DNA from: Cylindrobasidium torrendii FP15055 ss-10
Taxonomy: Eukaryota > Basidiomycota > Agaricomycetes > Agaricales > Physalacriaceae
DNA: 64,000 nucleotides
Direction: 5' to 3'
Assembly (NCBI GenBank): GCA_000934385.1
Contig: KN880465.1
Location: forward strand, 62,001-126,000
Shown here: one piece after another, positions 21,930 to 33,810 of the stretch
Layout: each line of letters starts with the position of its first letter
Numbering within the stretch: the first letter of the stretch is position 1
Notes under the pieces: generated by a model
What the model was told of the DNA's origin: nothing
Seen by the model: the letters and a program-made list of their open reading frames with translations, nothing else
The model's database searches: none
Program-made: the position numbers and the translations under genes

Positions 21930-24797
21930 ATGGCGGACCCCTCCCGGCGCGCCTCCCTCTCCGCCGTCAAGCCGAATCAAACGCCAGGCTCAACTGAGCA
22001 ACAACAATATTCTACCGCGGATCTCTACAGCGTCAATTCGCTCAGTTCATTCTCATTTGGAAATGCATCCAGTACTATCCCCCGTTCAACCACACCACCT
22101 ATCGGTCCACACGATGTAGATTCCGACGACCACGCCGGCAGCCAGTTCGATGTCACCCCGCGGCCATCCGTATTCAACCACGCTGCTGGCCTGCCCTCGC
22201 CCTATCACACCCAACAATCATTGCAGGATTTGCCGGGACCCTCGCACCAAGAGCAATCTCTTGAAGCCAACTCACGCAGAGGATACCATTCACTTTCCCC
22301 GTCCACTTCACTGTCATCACTCCCAGCATCCGAAGGCGTCGTGTTCGATGATGAGCTCTACTACTCAGACGATGACAACATCGAAATCAGCTCGGCACGC
22401 TTCACGGGCAGCGTCGATGCTCACTCGGTTCGTTATGATGGCAGCACAACAGACTTCCAACGGGCTTCAGCCGCAAGCTTTGCTAGCGGTCATGGCGAAC
22501 GCCGTGTGAGCCTCCCCATTGCGGTTCCGGACCCCACTGGTGGCCGAGAACGCGAAAACAGTATTCTTACACTGCGACGGCCAAGCAAGAGCCTTGAAAA
22601 CGAGGGCATCATTGCGAACTCTCTACCCTCACCATCCCCTTCTGCAACCTTCGACTCCGAGGCATCTTCTGTGCCGTCGACAGATAACGACTGGAAGGGC
22701 ATCCGCGCGCGCCAGGACAAGGGAAAGCAGAAGGCGCAAGACCCGCCACTGATGACTGCACCACCCATTACGATTCCACCATTGTCGGCCAGCTCCCATA
22801 TGCAAGACTTCGATTTGGACTGGAACCAACTTGGGCGCGGTATCACATCATTTGAACAGCCATCATACACTGCTGGTGAGCCCAGCAACGAATCCAGACG
22901 CGGTTCGACGAACTCTCTCTTCCCTTGGCTTCGACGGGGTAGCACATCGACTGCCAGCGTATTCTCAAACGACGATCCTTTCTTTCGCGCCGTGGGAAAC
23001 CTATGGGCGCCGGACTACCGCAAGCAACAGCGTATGTGGACCTTTGCGCGCGAGCGTTCTGATGGACCGGGCTCGCCAACTGCCCATAGCATCAAGAAAT
23101 CGCGGGGCAGCTTGGGCGATTCAAGTCGGTTTGGAATCACATCTATCACCAGCGGCGCGCAACGAGAGCGGGACAAAGAGGCGTGGCGAAGTCCCCTTAA
23201 CTGGAGAGGAATGCCAACAGGCAGTCAGGAAGTATGGACAAATGAACTCGTGGGTCGTTTCAAGGTCGACAGGCGGGCAGCGCCGATGGTCAGGCCAGGT
23301 GGAGACAGTGAGTGATGCCTCTTCATGTAGCATGCTGCTCAATCTTGACCAGATCTTGGGTATGGTAACGAGACCAAGCGCCGCCTCATTGTTGAACACT
23401 TCCGGGATGGCTTCACACGAACGACGGCTCGAAGCAACGACCCGTCCATGTTGGTTCACAAACATTCGCGGACCATCGCCTTCTCGATCTCTCGCTTCTA
23501 CAGACATTCCACTAAGAGCTCGCATGTACATAAAGAACACAATAATGTGGCTGCCAACATGGTTCTACTCGCGCCGAAGAAAGTTCAAGAGGCGTATACA
23601 AGCACGACCAGCACACGGAGACTTGAAAGCCACGGACTGCTCGAGGATAAACGACCGCCCTCACGGGGCCAACCTATTATTCGCAAAAGACCATCCTTTG
23701 ATCCGACTGCTAGCACCGGCAGCACTTCTTCGTCGGCTGCTTCCTCTCAGCAAAGTTCGCGCCCCAGCTCAATGAGTGCCAGCTCTCGACGTGAACGTCC
23801 CGTTGACTGGGACTCGGATGATGACGAGCCGCCGCCGCCAAAAACACCATATTCAGAGGCGTATGGAGCGGTTGAAAGTTCACAGCTGGATCAGTACCGG
23901 GCGACGAACATGGTCGGAATCGACGACTCTTCCAGCTTCCTAGCCCGAATCTTCCGAAGTAACAAGCGTAGCGAGTTTGCGGTTACAAAGCATGTCGTAT
24001 ACGAGCCGGCCTGGTTGACGTTGGAACCGCGAAACAAGGCGGAGCAAACGCAGCGAGTGGTGGACAACCTGAACCAGAGTTTCCAGGAAGTCGGGCTGCT
24101 GCAGACTGGCCGGCCGCGAGCAGGGAAGGAAAAGGACAAGAGCAAGGATCAGAAAAAAGAGGTGAAGGGGTCTGGGATATTCCAAGAGATTCCGGACGAT
24201 GTGTTGTATATGCTGCTGCCGTTGTGGCCGAGCGATACGGACCCTTTGACGGCGTCCCAGGAGATGGGCTATGTGCGGCCGGTGGTGGATAGGCAGTATC
24301 TCCTGGTCTGTTACAAGACGAGTGAGGTCACGTCTCCGCGTGGGTCGAAACGGACGAGCCCGACCAGTTCATGGGAGTTGAAGGATCGAGATGGGAGGGA
24401 CCTTCTCCTGCCTGCGTTCAATGTGACTGGACGAGTGCTTTCACACCGGGATATCCAAGGCTCTGGGATGCGTGTGTCTGAAGGGATTGCGGTGAATGGA
24501 CCGCTGTCGGAAGCGTATAGCCAGATGCCGCCTGTGCGGAGGGAGGACGAGACGACGACGGTGATGATTGCCATTTGTCGTAATAGGGAGGCGGGCGTGG
24601 AGTTTTTGCCAGAGGGTCTTTTGGAGTTGGGGTTGTGTCGCGCGCTGAATGCGTACCCGCCTGGCACGATTGCGGAGGAGGCGGAGGCGATGGGGAAACC
24701 GGCGCCAGTGATTGAGCTGACGCCGATTGGGAGGGCGGTTATTGCGATGGCGTGGGTTGGAGGATTGGCTGTGACAAGCTTTGGGCCGTCGACTTAG
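21930..24797 (+). CDS. Ser-rich protein of unknown function
   Basis: Two long exons of about 940 residues in total. The start MADPSRRASLSAVKPNQ is an ATG. An intron from about 23310 (GTGAGT) to 23353 (ACCAG) joins RPGGD to NLGYGNETKRRLIVEHFRDG. The N-terminal half is Ser/Pro-rich with RRxS-type phosphosite-like motifs. Ordered regions include WTNELVGRFKVDRRAAPMV, the FRDGFTRTTARSNDPS segment, and a C-terminal ~350 residues (FAVTKHVVYEPAWLTLEPRN, IFQEIPDDVLYMLLPLWPSD, VDRQYLLVCYKTSE, ELTPIGRAVIAMAWVGG). It looks like a conserved fungal protein, but I cannot name a family. No signal peptide; one weakly hydrophobic patch sits at the extreme C-terminus. Confidence 0.85.
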
Positions 24798-25112
24798 TCG
24801 TTGGCCTGGGTTTGTGGTGGTATTCATGGGTCCTGGGTTGTGTCATTTGTGGGCATGGTGGATACATACATTTACAAGGGCGCTAGTTCAATGATCTTTT
24901 AAATCAATAGCTATGTCTGTACAAAGGAGGGATGGGGTAGAAATTTCCACAATCATTACTCAATATGTTAGCAAGCTGTGATGACTTGGGCTTATCGCGC
25001 TGCAGCCTGCAGGCGTGAGGGGCGCGTGCCCTTAGGTTTAAAACGCGATCGGTTCTCCACAGCCAGTGGCACTGTGTCAGCCACTGACTTTCAATCTTGA
25101 ACAGTGACCATC
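24798..25112. other. Intergenic region
   Basis: A 315-bp gap holding the 3' flank of the preceding gene and the promoter of the F-box gene. Nothing else seen. Confidence 0.5.
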
Positions 25113-26792
25113 ATGAACGGTGCGTTTTGGCGCGCGCGACCAGCGAGATTTCTTAAGCAGTTGGCACACACAGATCTATCTTCTTCTCCTTCAGAACACT
25201 TTTTTGAGCTGCCTCCCCCGTTTTCCCAATACCGTGACCGGGACAGTCCAACCTTCGTTGCACCTCCCGCCCTTTTGACCGCACCTCGCTCCTACATCGG
25301 TAGAATTGACGATGAGTCGCACGAGTCTGAGCTAGAAATCCGGGAAACCAAGGCGCCTCTCGCCGCCATGTCTGCTCGTCACAACGCCGGCATGGCCAAC
25401 CACCACCGCGATTTCGCCCTCTCCTACCATATCCATTCTTTGCCAGTGGAAATCCTTCTTATCATCTTTGATTTCCACCTTCGAGAGGTCACGGTGGGAA
25501 AGTTTCTAAGCATTCCTCACGACGCACGCTGGACCCTCACTCATGTCTGTAGACGCTGGCGGGAGCTCGTTAGCGGATTCTCAGGTTATTGGTCGCACAT
25601 CGACACGGACCAACCTGCTCACAAGTGGTCGCCCGGGCATCAAGAGCTCCTTAAGCTGGCCCTCGAACGCTCGGCTCCAGGTCCAATCATCATAAACATC
25701 AGCCTCACCCGCATGCCTCCCAAATACCTTCCTACTATCGTGTCCTTCCAAGAGCGCTGGAAAGGCATGGCATTTACTGGCGAAAGCTATAATTTCCGCG
25801 AGCTTGGACGACTGGGCCTTCGAAACTTCCCGGCTCTACGATGCCTTCACCTTAGCTTGGTAGCGAGCCCGCCATCTGATAGGGAAATGGGCAACTTAGA
25901 TGACGAGCCAGGGCTCCCGATATGGGCTAGGGTTTTCAAGATCTTCAGGCTTGCATCTCTCGTTAAGCTGTCGTTCGCGTCCACTATGACCAGCCCTTCC
26001 GACATAGGGTCAAATAACACAGACCTGAGACATATCATGCAGTGGCCTACCATCAAGGAGATCATGCTCAGAGAGCATGGGAGCGGTCCCTTCAGCCGGA
26101 TTTTTCTGCCACTGTGCACGAACCTTCGAGTGTTGATTCTCCACCAATCCTTATACCTTCGCCCTTCTCCTCGTCCGACACATCAGTCGTGTTTGTTACC
26201 GAATTTAACGTACCTTGAGGTGACGAACGCCCAGTTCCAACATTTGCAATGTCCCGCCCTCGTACAACTCTGCGTGGGAGGCACTACCGCTTCTGCAGAG
26301 ATCGTTGGGTGCATACGCCGCTCGCGCTGTAAAATCAGGCATTTTGTCTGGAAAGTGCACAAGTTTAGCGACGCAAAGAATCATCAGCTACCATCGGTGC
26401 TACCTCATTTGACAAGCTTCGTTGTTGATGTCCAATCCTGGGAACCATCTATTGGTCCAATCATCAGCAATGTGCTCGAGCCATTCTGCGAAGGCCAAGC
26501 ACCCACTCTGCACCATCTTGCCACCTTCCGGCTGATCTCCACTTTGGCTATTCACGAATGCACAGGGCAATTATGCACGACGTTTGCCGAGTTCATTGAG
26601 CAGCATCCTTCGCTGCTTATGTTTGATATTTGCATTAGGGTCCCAGGTAGTTTGCCCCACCAGTCGTCGCGCGATAAAATGAGGAAACTCCTACGCGAGT
26701 CGGAGCTCATGCGACATCTTCGAGAGGGGGAGAGAAAGCGTGGCAAGGCCTTGCTGGTGCGGGATTTTGTAACTGGTACGTTTTTCTGCTAG
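25113..26792 (+). CDS. F-box protein
   Basis: Single-exon frame of about 559 residues from ATG 25113 (MNGAFWRARPARF). The F-box lies near residues 110-160 (HIHSLPVEILLIIFDFHLRE, then WTLTHVCRRWRELVSGFSGYW), with the Leu-Pro and Trp-Arg-x-Leu landmarks expected for Skp1 binding. The downstream ~380 residues have irregular Leu-rich segments (LRCLHLSLVAS, LPNLTYLEV), probably the substrate-binding part. The likely role is a substrate receptor of an SCF ubiquitin ligase; the target is unknown. It is distinct in sequence from the F-box cluster at 52-61 kb. Confidence 0.85.
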   Translation: MNGAFWRARPARFLKQLAHTDLSSSPSEHFFELPPPFSQYRDRDSPTFVAPPALLTAPRSYIGRIDDESHESELEIRETKAPLAAMSARHNAGMANHHRDFALSYHIHSLPVEILLIIFDFHLREVTVGKFLSIPHDARWTLTHVCRRWRELVSGFSGYWSHIDTDQPAHKWSPGHQELLKLALERSAPGPIIINISLTRMPPKYLPTIVSFQERWKGMAFTGESYNFRELGRLGLRNFPALRCLHLSLVASPPSDREMGNLDDEPGLPIWARVFKIFRLASLVKLSFASTMTSPSDIGSNNTDLRHIMQWPTIKEIMLREHGSGPFSRIFLPLCTNLRVLILHQSLYLRPSPRPTHQSCLLPNLTYLEVTNAQFQHLQCPALVQLCVGGTTASAEIVGCIRRSRCKIRHFVWKVHKFSDAKNHQLPSVLPHLTSFVVDVQSWEPSIGPIISNVLEPFCEGQAPTLHHLATFRLISTLAIHECTGQLCTTFAEFIEQHPSLLMFDICIRVPGSLPHQSSRDKMRKLLRESELMRHLREGERKRGKALLVRDFVTGTFFC

Positions 26793-27454
26793 TTTCCTTT
26801 TCGAAAGACTTAAAGTTATCTCATGATGTATCCAGTGTAGACGAAGGAATGGTCAACCTCGGAGCGTGCTTGCAAATCATGACGGAGATTCGAACTCTCA
26901 ATGACATGCCCTGTAGTCTGTACTTAATCCAACTAATGTCGACAAGTGTATACATGAATGAACGGAATGTACGGCCGTCACCTCAGTGCTTGAATGCCTG
27001 AAAACGCGTCGCCTGCACGGAAATCCCACGATATCCCAGCGATATCCCTGGTCTCTGTGGTTGCTCGGTCAACGCGGTGTGTGCTATACACTGTGCCATT
27101 CATGAAAGTGCTATTGTTCTGGATCAAGCGTGACTATGAGAGAAGCGTTAAGCAAACTGCCAAGGACAAGATTAAAGCATGGCTAGTCCAACTACCGACG
27201 AAGTTCACGTAGGTCATCTTGTCCAGCAAGGTCTCAAATTGACGCTGTCTGTCAGTGACATCAAACTCTTGCCTGCGTGAAAAAACATGTCCTCAGGCGG
27301 CTAATTTCAGGGTATCTCACGCTACGAGTGCTTTGTCGCCGCTCATTGTCACCTTTTCGACAAGCTAGTGATTCCACATCCTACATCCAGAGCAAATTTC
27401 ATTCCATCCGTTACAATTTAGCTTTGCGTTTTCCTATGCCCTTCAGCGAGGTCC
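26793..27454. other. Intergenic region with a weak tRNA-like patch
   Basis: Between convergent genes (F-box plus, GLTP minus). Minus-strand DNA at about 26880-26945 contains TTCGAAT in a T-arm-like context, but stems do not pair. No coding exon seen. Confidence 0.5.
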
Positions 27455-28274
27455 TTACAGTCCCTTGCTGTGCCCACCTTTCTCGTAGAAAGCCTCCAGC
27501 CTGGTGACAATTCCCGAAAGTGCAGTCAACCATTCATTCAACTTCGCGTCCAATTGCTCCTGGGTGGCCGCGGGACCACCGTTAGGGTCGGCGGCCAGTT
27601 TCTCGTAGAATCCTGCGCGGTACGGGCATGCCTTCATAGCGACCTACACACGTTGGTTAGTTTGCAAACCTCAGATGATTTCAAGATATGGACACACAGA
27701 AAAGATGCCCTTGACGACAAAGTTGTGGAACTTCTTGAGGGTATTCTCGTATGATTTGTTGAAGGCAACGGCGAGCTCCTCTCCCTTGTTTGCCTGTGCG
27801 TTCTGGAGCGCCTGGCAAGTGAAGGAAAGGCCGCGCAGCAGCCACATGAGGCCCTCCGTTGCGACGCGTTTCTTCTCTCCCTTCTCGTTCTCGACGAGCA
27901 ACTCGAGTGTCGACGACAAGGTCGGGTTTGCCTCGTACCGCGTGCGGACTTTCTAAAGTGGGGTTGAGATAGGTGTTCCGATAACATTGATGGAAGGAAG
28001 CGTACGGCAATGTTGCCCCTCAGGTCATTCTGGACGACAGCGAAGGCGGCAGAGCCAAGAACATCTATTCCAGGGGTCAGAATGGGGATGAAAACTTCTG
28101 CGCGACACGCACCAAAGAGACCCACGAGGCCATCAGCAGCCTCGAGGAAGGTAACAGTATCGACGCCAGCGTCGGTGATGGGGACGTCAGCGAAGGACTG
28201 TCGTGCATTAGGCTTCATTAATAACAGAATCATTTCCCGGGCTAACCTTGACGGTGTCGAGGTAGGGAGCCATC
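27455..28274 (-). CDS. Glycolipid transfer protein (GLTP)
   Basis: Cytosolic all-helical lipid-transfer protein that carries glycosphingolipids between membranes. Exons join as MAPYLDTVK-SFADVPITDAGVDT, FLEAADGLVGLFGACR, VQNDLRGNIA-KVRTRYEANP, TEGLMWLLRGLSFTCQ, KKFHNFVVKGIFS-VAMKACPYR. The sugar-headgroup residues known from human GLTP are all in place: Asp, Asn and Lys in DLRGNIAK (human D48, N52, K55), Trp in LMWLL (W96) and His in KKFHNFV (H140). At about 210 residues the length matches the family. Four short introns are seen (for example GTTAGC...CGACAG after the ninth codon). The fungal relative HET-C2 of Podospora belongs to this family. Confidence 0.94.
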
Positions 28275-28461
28275 GTTGAAAAGAGTCGGTCAAGATGGTA
28301 AGATGGCGACCCTCTACGTGTTGATCGATGTATACACGCCGACGCGCCTATCTAATCTTATCTCGCCGCGATCGTGCTCACAATTTCGCCATTATGTCGG
28401 GACAGGACATTCTAATAACATCTTTATCTGTAACCACCATTATCCCCTCGATATATCCACT

Positions 28462-29230
28462 ATGCCTCACGCAGACTCATCCCTGGTCCCAGAAGAGTAT
28501 GCCTTTATCCCAACAGAAACACCTGTACTCACCTTTTCGCAGAATTGACACCAAGTCTGCATTCTGGGAGCATGTTCACACTCAACTTGAAGCCCTACTC
28601 GACCCAGATCTCAACTGGGTACATGCTCTTCCCAGCAATTACTTTAACTCGTGCTCATTGGCGCCCCATCCAAGGTATCCAACCTCTCCAACACATCCTC
28701 CCTCGTCTACCACTCCCTCCTCGCATTCCCAAAGTTCTTTGGGCCAGATGACTCAAAGGCCGTAAACTGGTGTGGTACGCGTTATATCCCCCGACATAAT
28801 CTTCGCTCTAAAGTGTGCTCTCATTCCAGGATTCTACCTCAACGCCCCATACTTCCCCACGTCCAAAAGCACACCCACACCGGCGGCCCCAGCACATCAG
28901 AAACTCCTGCTTGGTCCATTCTGTGGAAAGCCAGCCTGCCAATTCATCAATGTCGCCCCAGGAAAAGCTCGCGGCGTTTGCGCAGACGCCTTTGTCCACC
29001 GCCAGACAGTCCTCGTTAAAGATGTCGAAGCATACCCAGGCCACATCGCATGCGACGGTTCCACCAAAAGCGAAATCGTCGTCCCTATCCTCATTTCAAA
29101 TGCAGACGGCACCACCACACCCGTAGGCGTGTTGGACCTCGACTGTCTTGCCCTCAATGGCTTCGACGAGGACGACCAGGCTGGTCTCGAGAAAATCGTC
29201 GTTCTCCTCAACAAGACATGCAAATGGTAG
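28462..29230 (+). CDS. Free methionine-R-sulfoxide reductase (GAF-type)
   Basis: Cytosolic enzyme that reduces free L-methionine-R-sulfoxide using a GAF fold. Exons join as MPHADSSLVPEE-IDTKSAFWEHVHTQL, DLNW-VSNLSNTSSLVYHSLLAF, AVNWCG-FYLNAPYFPTS, then GPFCGKPACQFINVAPGKAR, GVCADAF, AYPGHIACDGSTKSEIVVPI and GVLDLDCLALNGFDEDD. The cysteines in FCGKPAC and GVC match the catalytic and resolving cysteines of the family; the HIACD and SEIVVP blocks are also diagnostic. Introns begin at 28507 (GTATGC), near 28619 (GTACAT) and near 28775 (GTACGC). Length is about 190 residues. It is head-to-head with the GLTP gene, with 187 bp between the two start codons. Confidence 0.93.
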
Positions 29231-29303
29231 AACTAACCAGTACTATCTTCTGGCGGATCATTCACTCACTGTATGTACATAAATACCAATACTGTATTAG
29301 ATT

Positions 29304-32243
29304 CTATGCGGCACCGTTAGCCTGCCACGCTAAGAACTCATCATGCAGTTTCTTCTGCAAAGCCCACTCCTTCTGCACCTTCTTCACCTGGTTCTTGCTC
29401 AGCTCTTTGCCCTCGCCATCGGTCAGAGGAAGCCCCTCGTCATTCCAAGACCCATACGTCCCGTCCGGGACATTGGGCACCTTGAACAAGTCCGCCGGTG
29501 ACACACGTCCTTTCTCCAGTTTGGCAATACGTTTCTGGCGTTCGGCCTCAACCTGAGCGGCTTTCTTCGCCACCTTGGCTTCCGCCGCCGCCTTTTTCTC
29601 GTCCCGGGCTTTAATCAACTCAGTCGCAGAAACTATCTTCACCAACGCTTGACCGTCTTCGCAAAATGAATCAGAAAGATCCATTCATCAGGGAACTATG
29701 CTTACCTTCTTGGTCGTCCAAAGCCACACCAAGCGGTACCAGGTCGGTGTCCCGTAGCTTATCGCAGAGTGCAAGGATATCCTTGAGAGCAGTGTCCCCT
29801 TTCTGCATCGCCAGTTGGCGTACACCATCGCGGAAAGTAGACATTGCACGCAAATACGGCATCAAGACTTCTTCCCTCTGTCAAAGAGCGTTAGTCCACG
29901 TCTACTGCCCAAGAAAGGGCGACCAGACTCACGTTGACACCAGCCTGTCCCTCGCCGCCATCCTGTCCCCACCCAATCTCTGCAGGACCTTCGCCCTCAC
30001 CAAGCCCGAACATTCTCAACATCTTGCTGACCCAGCGCGCCGCATTCTCCACAACACTGACATTCAGAGACCTGCCGCGCGAGTTGATATAGACATTCGT
30101 CTGAGACACAAGGTCGCGCAGAACATCGAGTGCCGCGGGAGTGTTGAATGAATCGCAGAGTTCGACGCGGAAGTTGTATTGTGCATCGTAAAACCTGAAG
30201 CCGGTCAATACATAGGTAGAAGGCTCATCCAACAGACATACTTCTGTGTCAACTCTTGTTCCGGCTGCTCGTAGTGGTGGTATCCGTCCGACGATGAGCC
30301 GCTTGACCGCGATACGAGGGCTTTCACATTGACGAAGAAGTTCTAGATGGGTATCAGACCCATCCCGGGAATAACGCATCGGGAAAGCGTACATTGAATG
30401 TCGTTTCGATGTTCTTCACCTCGCCCGTCATGAGGCCCTCCGAAAAATCGACCTTGGCATGCCAGAGTTGCGTCAAGAATGCCAGGCGCAACTGGCGCGC
30501 GGAAAATCGCTGAAGAATTTCCTATGACCTCAAATCAATTCACTAGCTTCAATCCCGGGCATTGGACCTGCGCACATCGATAGTGATAAAGTTCTTCAAC
30601 GACTTGCTCATCTTCAGGCCCTCGATATGGAGATGGCCGGTATGCAAGAAGTAGTTCACCCACGAACCACATCCATGATATGCCTAGAAGCCAGTCAGCC
30701 CGAGAACCAAGGGTGATGTGAACATGAAGATAGCCCACCTCGGATTGTGCCAGTTCATTGTCATGGTGTGGGAAGGCCAAATCGATCCCACCGGAGTGTA
30801 TGTCGAGAGTGTCACCGAGAATCGCGCTTGCCATGACAGAGCACTCGATGTGCCACCCAGGGCGTCCGGCGCCCCATGGGGATGGCCATGAAGGCTCCCC
30901 GTCCTTCGAGGCCTTCCACAATGCAAAATCTGAGGATGATCTTCGCCCGGTCTTGTTTGTCGCAAGGCCTGTACATTAGTGAGTTTAGGTACACATTGCA
31001 GCGTGGTAAGGACACAGACCTTCACCCTCATCCACGAGCTTTCCATTTCCCTTGCTCCATGGCTCAAGTTTGGCGTAATCGTGATTTGGTGCGGCATCGA
31101 ATGTCTGGGTGTCGAAGTAGACGCTACCATCGAGCTCGTAGGCATAACCGTTTGATATGATCTTCTCCACAAATGCCACAATCTCTGGCACATATTCGGT
31201 GACACGAGTGACTGTGTCCGGGTCACGAACACGCAAACGGGCCATGTCCTCGAAGAACCTGTCTTCCCAGTATTTAGCTAGCGTGCGTGAGACGGCAGGG
31301 TCCGTCACAGTAGAACCATACTGCAACGCATCAGTAGGTGACTAGATGGTCGAGATGGTAACACACTTGTCTGTCCAATGCAGGCGCGAGTATGTCGCGG
31401 GCTTCGTCCACTAGAGCATGAGCCAGATTTTGTGTGTCTGAGCTGCCAGACGCCGAGTTCAATGCATTTGTAGCAGTTTTCAGCGCGGCCAATGCTTTGC
31501 GCTGACAGGCCGTCAGTTCATGAACATGGAAAATGGAGGTCCAACGCACTGCAGACGTGCAATACATGTCAAACTTTTCTTCTCGCTGTAGACAAGCCAA
31601 TTTGAATTCCGCGTTTTTGATGAGGGTTTCGACGTGTTCCCATTTTGCCTCTTCCTCGCCAGCTGGTATCCGTTCGTTTTCGGGTAGGTACTTGGAAACA
31701 CGGTCCTGAACAAACGCCTGCCATGCTACGCGGACGCGTGCTGCAAGTTCGGGTGTGAGCGCGCTAGTCTCCGCGCGAAACTTATCATAGATGTGGTTTT
31801 GGCGTGCGCGAATGATGATCTTGGAAGGGATGAGTCCGTGTCAATGGTGCACATTTGGCGAGGAATGGCGAACCTTGTCGTCGATGTCGGTGATGTTCAT
31901 GACAAAATGGACGTCGTAGCCGAAATAGTCAGACATGATGCGGAGGAGGACATCTTGGGTCACATAGTTGCTATCGCCAAGTCAGTATTATTGACTCATG
32001 GAGGAAGGACTAACGCACCGAGCATGTCCCATATGAGATGCATCGTACACTGTTGGCCCGCAGTTGTACCATTTGACATGGCGCCCATTCTTCGCCACGA
32101 ACTCTTGCTAACACCAGGTTAGCATGCGTCAAAGCGATTTGTATGTCACGCACCTTTGATTTTGTTAACGAGTTGTACACCTTCAGTACAGGTTCCGGGC
32201 GCTCTGGCGTCGGGACCGTCCAAGCGGGTTGTTTTACAGACAT
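29304..32243 (-). CDS. CRS1: Cysteinyl-tRNA synthetase
   Basis: Charges tRNA-Cys with cysteine. The start [16 protein letters not shown] is in frame with VYNSLTKSK. The class I signature HIGH appears as HMGH within [19 protein letters not shown], and KMSKS as [19 protein letters not shown]. The Zn-site region includes [16 protein letters not shown] eukaryote-type insertion ([20 protein letters not shown] onward) and the C-terminal Lys/Glu/Ala-rich helix ([20 protein letters not shown]) with [20 protein letters not shown] are present, as in eukaryotic cytosolic CysRS. About ten introns of roughly 50 nt interrupt the gene. Its end is 73 bp from the end of the sulfoxide reductase gene (convergent). 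Confidence 0.94.
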
Positions 32244-33810
32244 ATTTCGCGCCAGATGACACGAATTCGACCTTAGAATCGGCGAAATCGAGTAGAATCG
32301 ATGAAAACGAGCGAAAGATGGAATTGCGACGTGTGCCCGAATCATCCAAGTACAAGCGTGCCGGCGGCATCGTTCCTTTTTGGAACACTTCACGATGGGA
32401 GATCAGTCACGTGTGGTTTCTGCAGACCTGCTCCCATGTTCGATACCGAGGGGGTGCCTTGTTTTTTTGGCCTCCATGAATGAGCCAGACGTCCGTGATT
32501 TTTGGCGAGATGGAGGTATACTAGCCATGCGAGTAAGTCTCCCCTCGTGACCCTTCTGCCGCGTCTTGTTAACCCGCCTCTGCGCGCGTGCCATACACTT
32601 GTACACAGCGAATTCTCGGTCCTGCTTGGTGCGGTAGTAAAATCGGAAAAGTGTGGGGTCATTCTGAGCCTTCCTGCTTTCTGGTCCTATTGAACGCAAC
32701 ACTACATCTGATTTGAAGCTGTCCGTCATAGACGTACGCGCTTGCGTCGTCCGTGACCAACGACTTGGGTGGCTAATACGAACAATAGTGAATGCCCATC
32801 TTCTCGGAAATTTGGTTGATAGCTTCCCGCGGGATAAGTAGGCAGATTAAAGATGATGATATTCAAGCACACGGTCTCCGCATAATCAATTTCAGAAGCA
32901 GTCAACCTCTTCGATATATTACTCCCCACAAGTTGCCGTTGCCTTCTCAGGTAGGCTCAACACTCAAGTCCTTCTACCTGGCAAGCGCCCAGCAACCCTG
33001 TGATTTTTTAGGTGAGTGTTCAATGTGCTACCGATGGTCGCCGTCTCGGAGATTGAGAACTTTTGCAACCAAAGCTTGGACATGCCTCGCAAGTATGCTG
33101 TTTAGTTGGGTCCAATGTTGTGGCGCGGCCCGTTTCTCCAGACCCAAACTCCTTGTTCTTCTGTCCGTACCGTTTAGCTCTGCCCGGGTCGCACATGAAA
33201 AGCGATGCTAATCTGAATGACCCCATTCTATCTCTTGGTAACATCTGGTAGCATGATTTGGCTAATTCCGTGTAGGTAGCTCCCAGGGAGACGCGGTGAC
33301 ATCCGGCATTCACGGTTGTGAATAGAAAGAACCAAAGATTAACGTATATTGTAACACACACAGAACGTCACCGGTCACCGTCTAGATTTGTGCGTGCCCC
33401 GCCATTTTCGAACCCCCGTCTGAATGCAGAGTCGTCGGCGAACAGGTTCTACGGCTCGAACGGTGATCCCCACTCGGATCTCATGAACTCTCATTCGCCT
33501 GATAAAGGCTATTCAAATCGCTTATTTTTTCGTTTGCCCATTCCTTCAGAAACCATGAACCGAAAGACTGTGACCATCGGCTTGATCGCAAGGGCCTTAC
33601 TACGTTCTTCCACGATGACCCATAAAAGTCCCAGACTCCTTGGGTCATAGCACTTAGTTTCGCACCCTATAAAGCCAGACGCCCCTTCTCCACTTCGCAT
33701 TCTCTTGTACTGCAACCGTCACCGTTCTACAGATAGCCAGCCACTTATAAAGGACCTCGATCTTGTCCACACCGTTTAACTTTCTCCCCCGACACCGTGA
33801 GACCGCTACT
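32244..33810. other. 1.6-kb gap, possible decayed coding sequence
   Basis: No intact gene could be built. On the minus strand at about 32780-32920 short peptide-like stretches (KRLTASEIDYAE; INQISEKMGIHY) look coding but do not extend. A TATAAAG element at 33746-33752 precedes the first WOPR gene. Confidence 0.45.
33746..33752 (+). promoter_or_regulatory. TATA box of first WOPR gene
   Basis: TATAAAG lies 65 bp before the ATG at 33811, a spacing that allows a start site about 30 bp downstream and a short 5' UTR. Confidence 0.5.

Noticed and set aside
26873..26950. tRNA-like sequence on the minus strand with TTCGAAT and a D-arm-like TAGTTGGATTAAG
   Set aside because: Acceptor strands do not pair, two of five T-stem pairs fail, and no anticodon stem of five pairs can be formed. 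At best a decayed tRNA.
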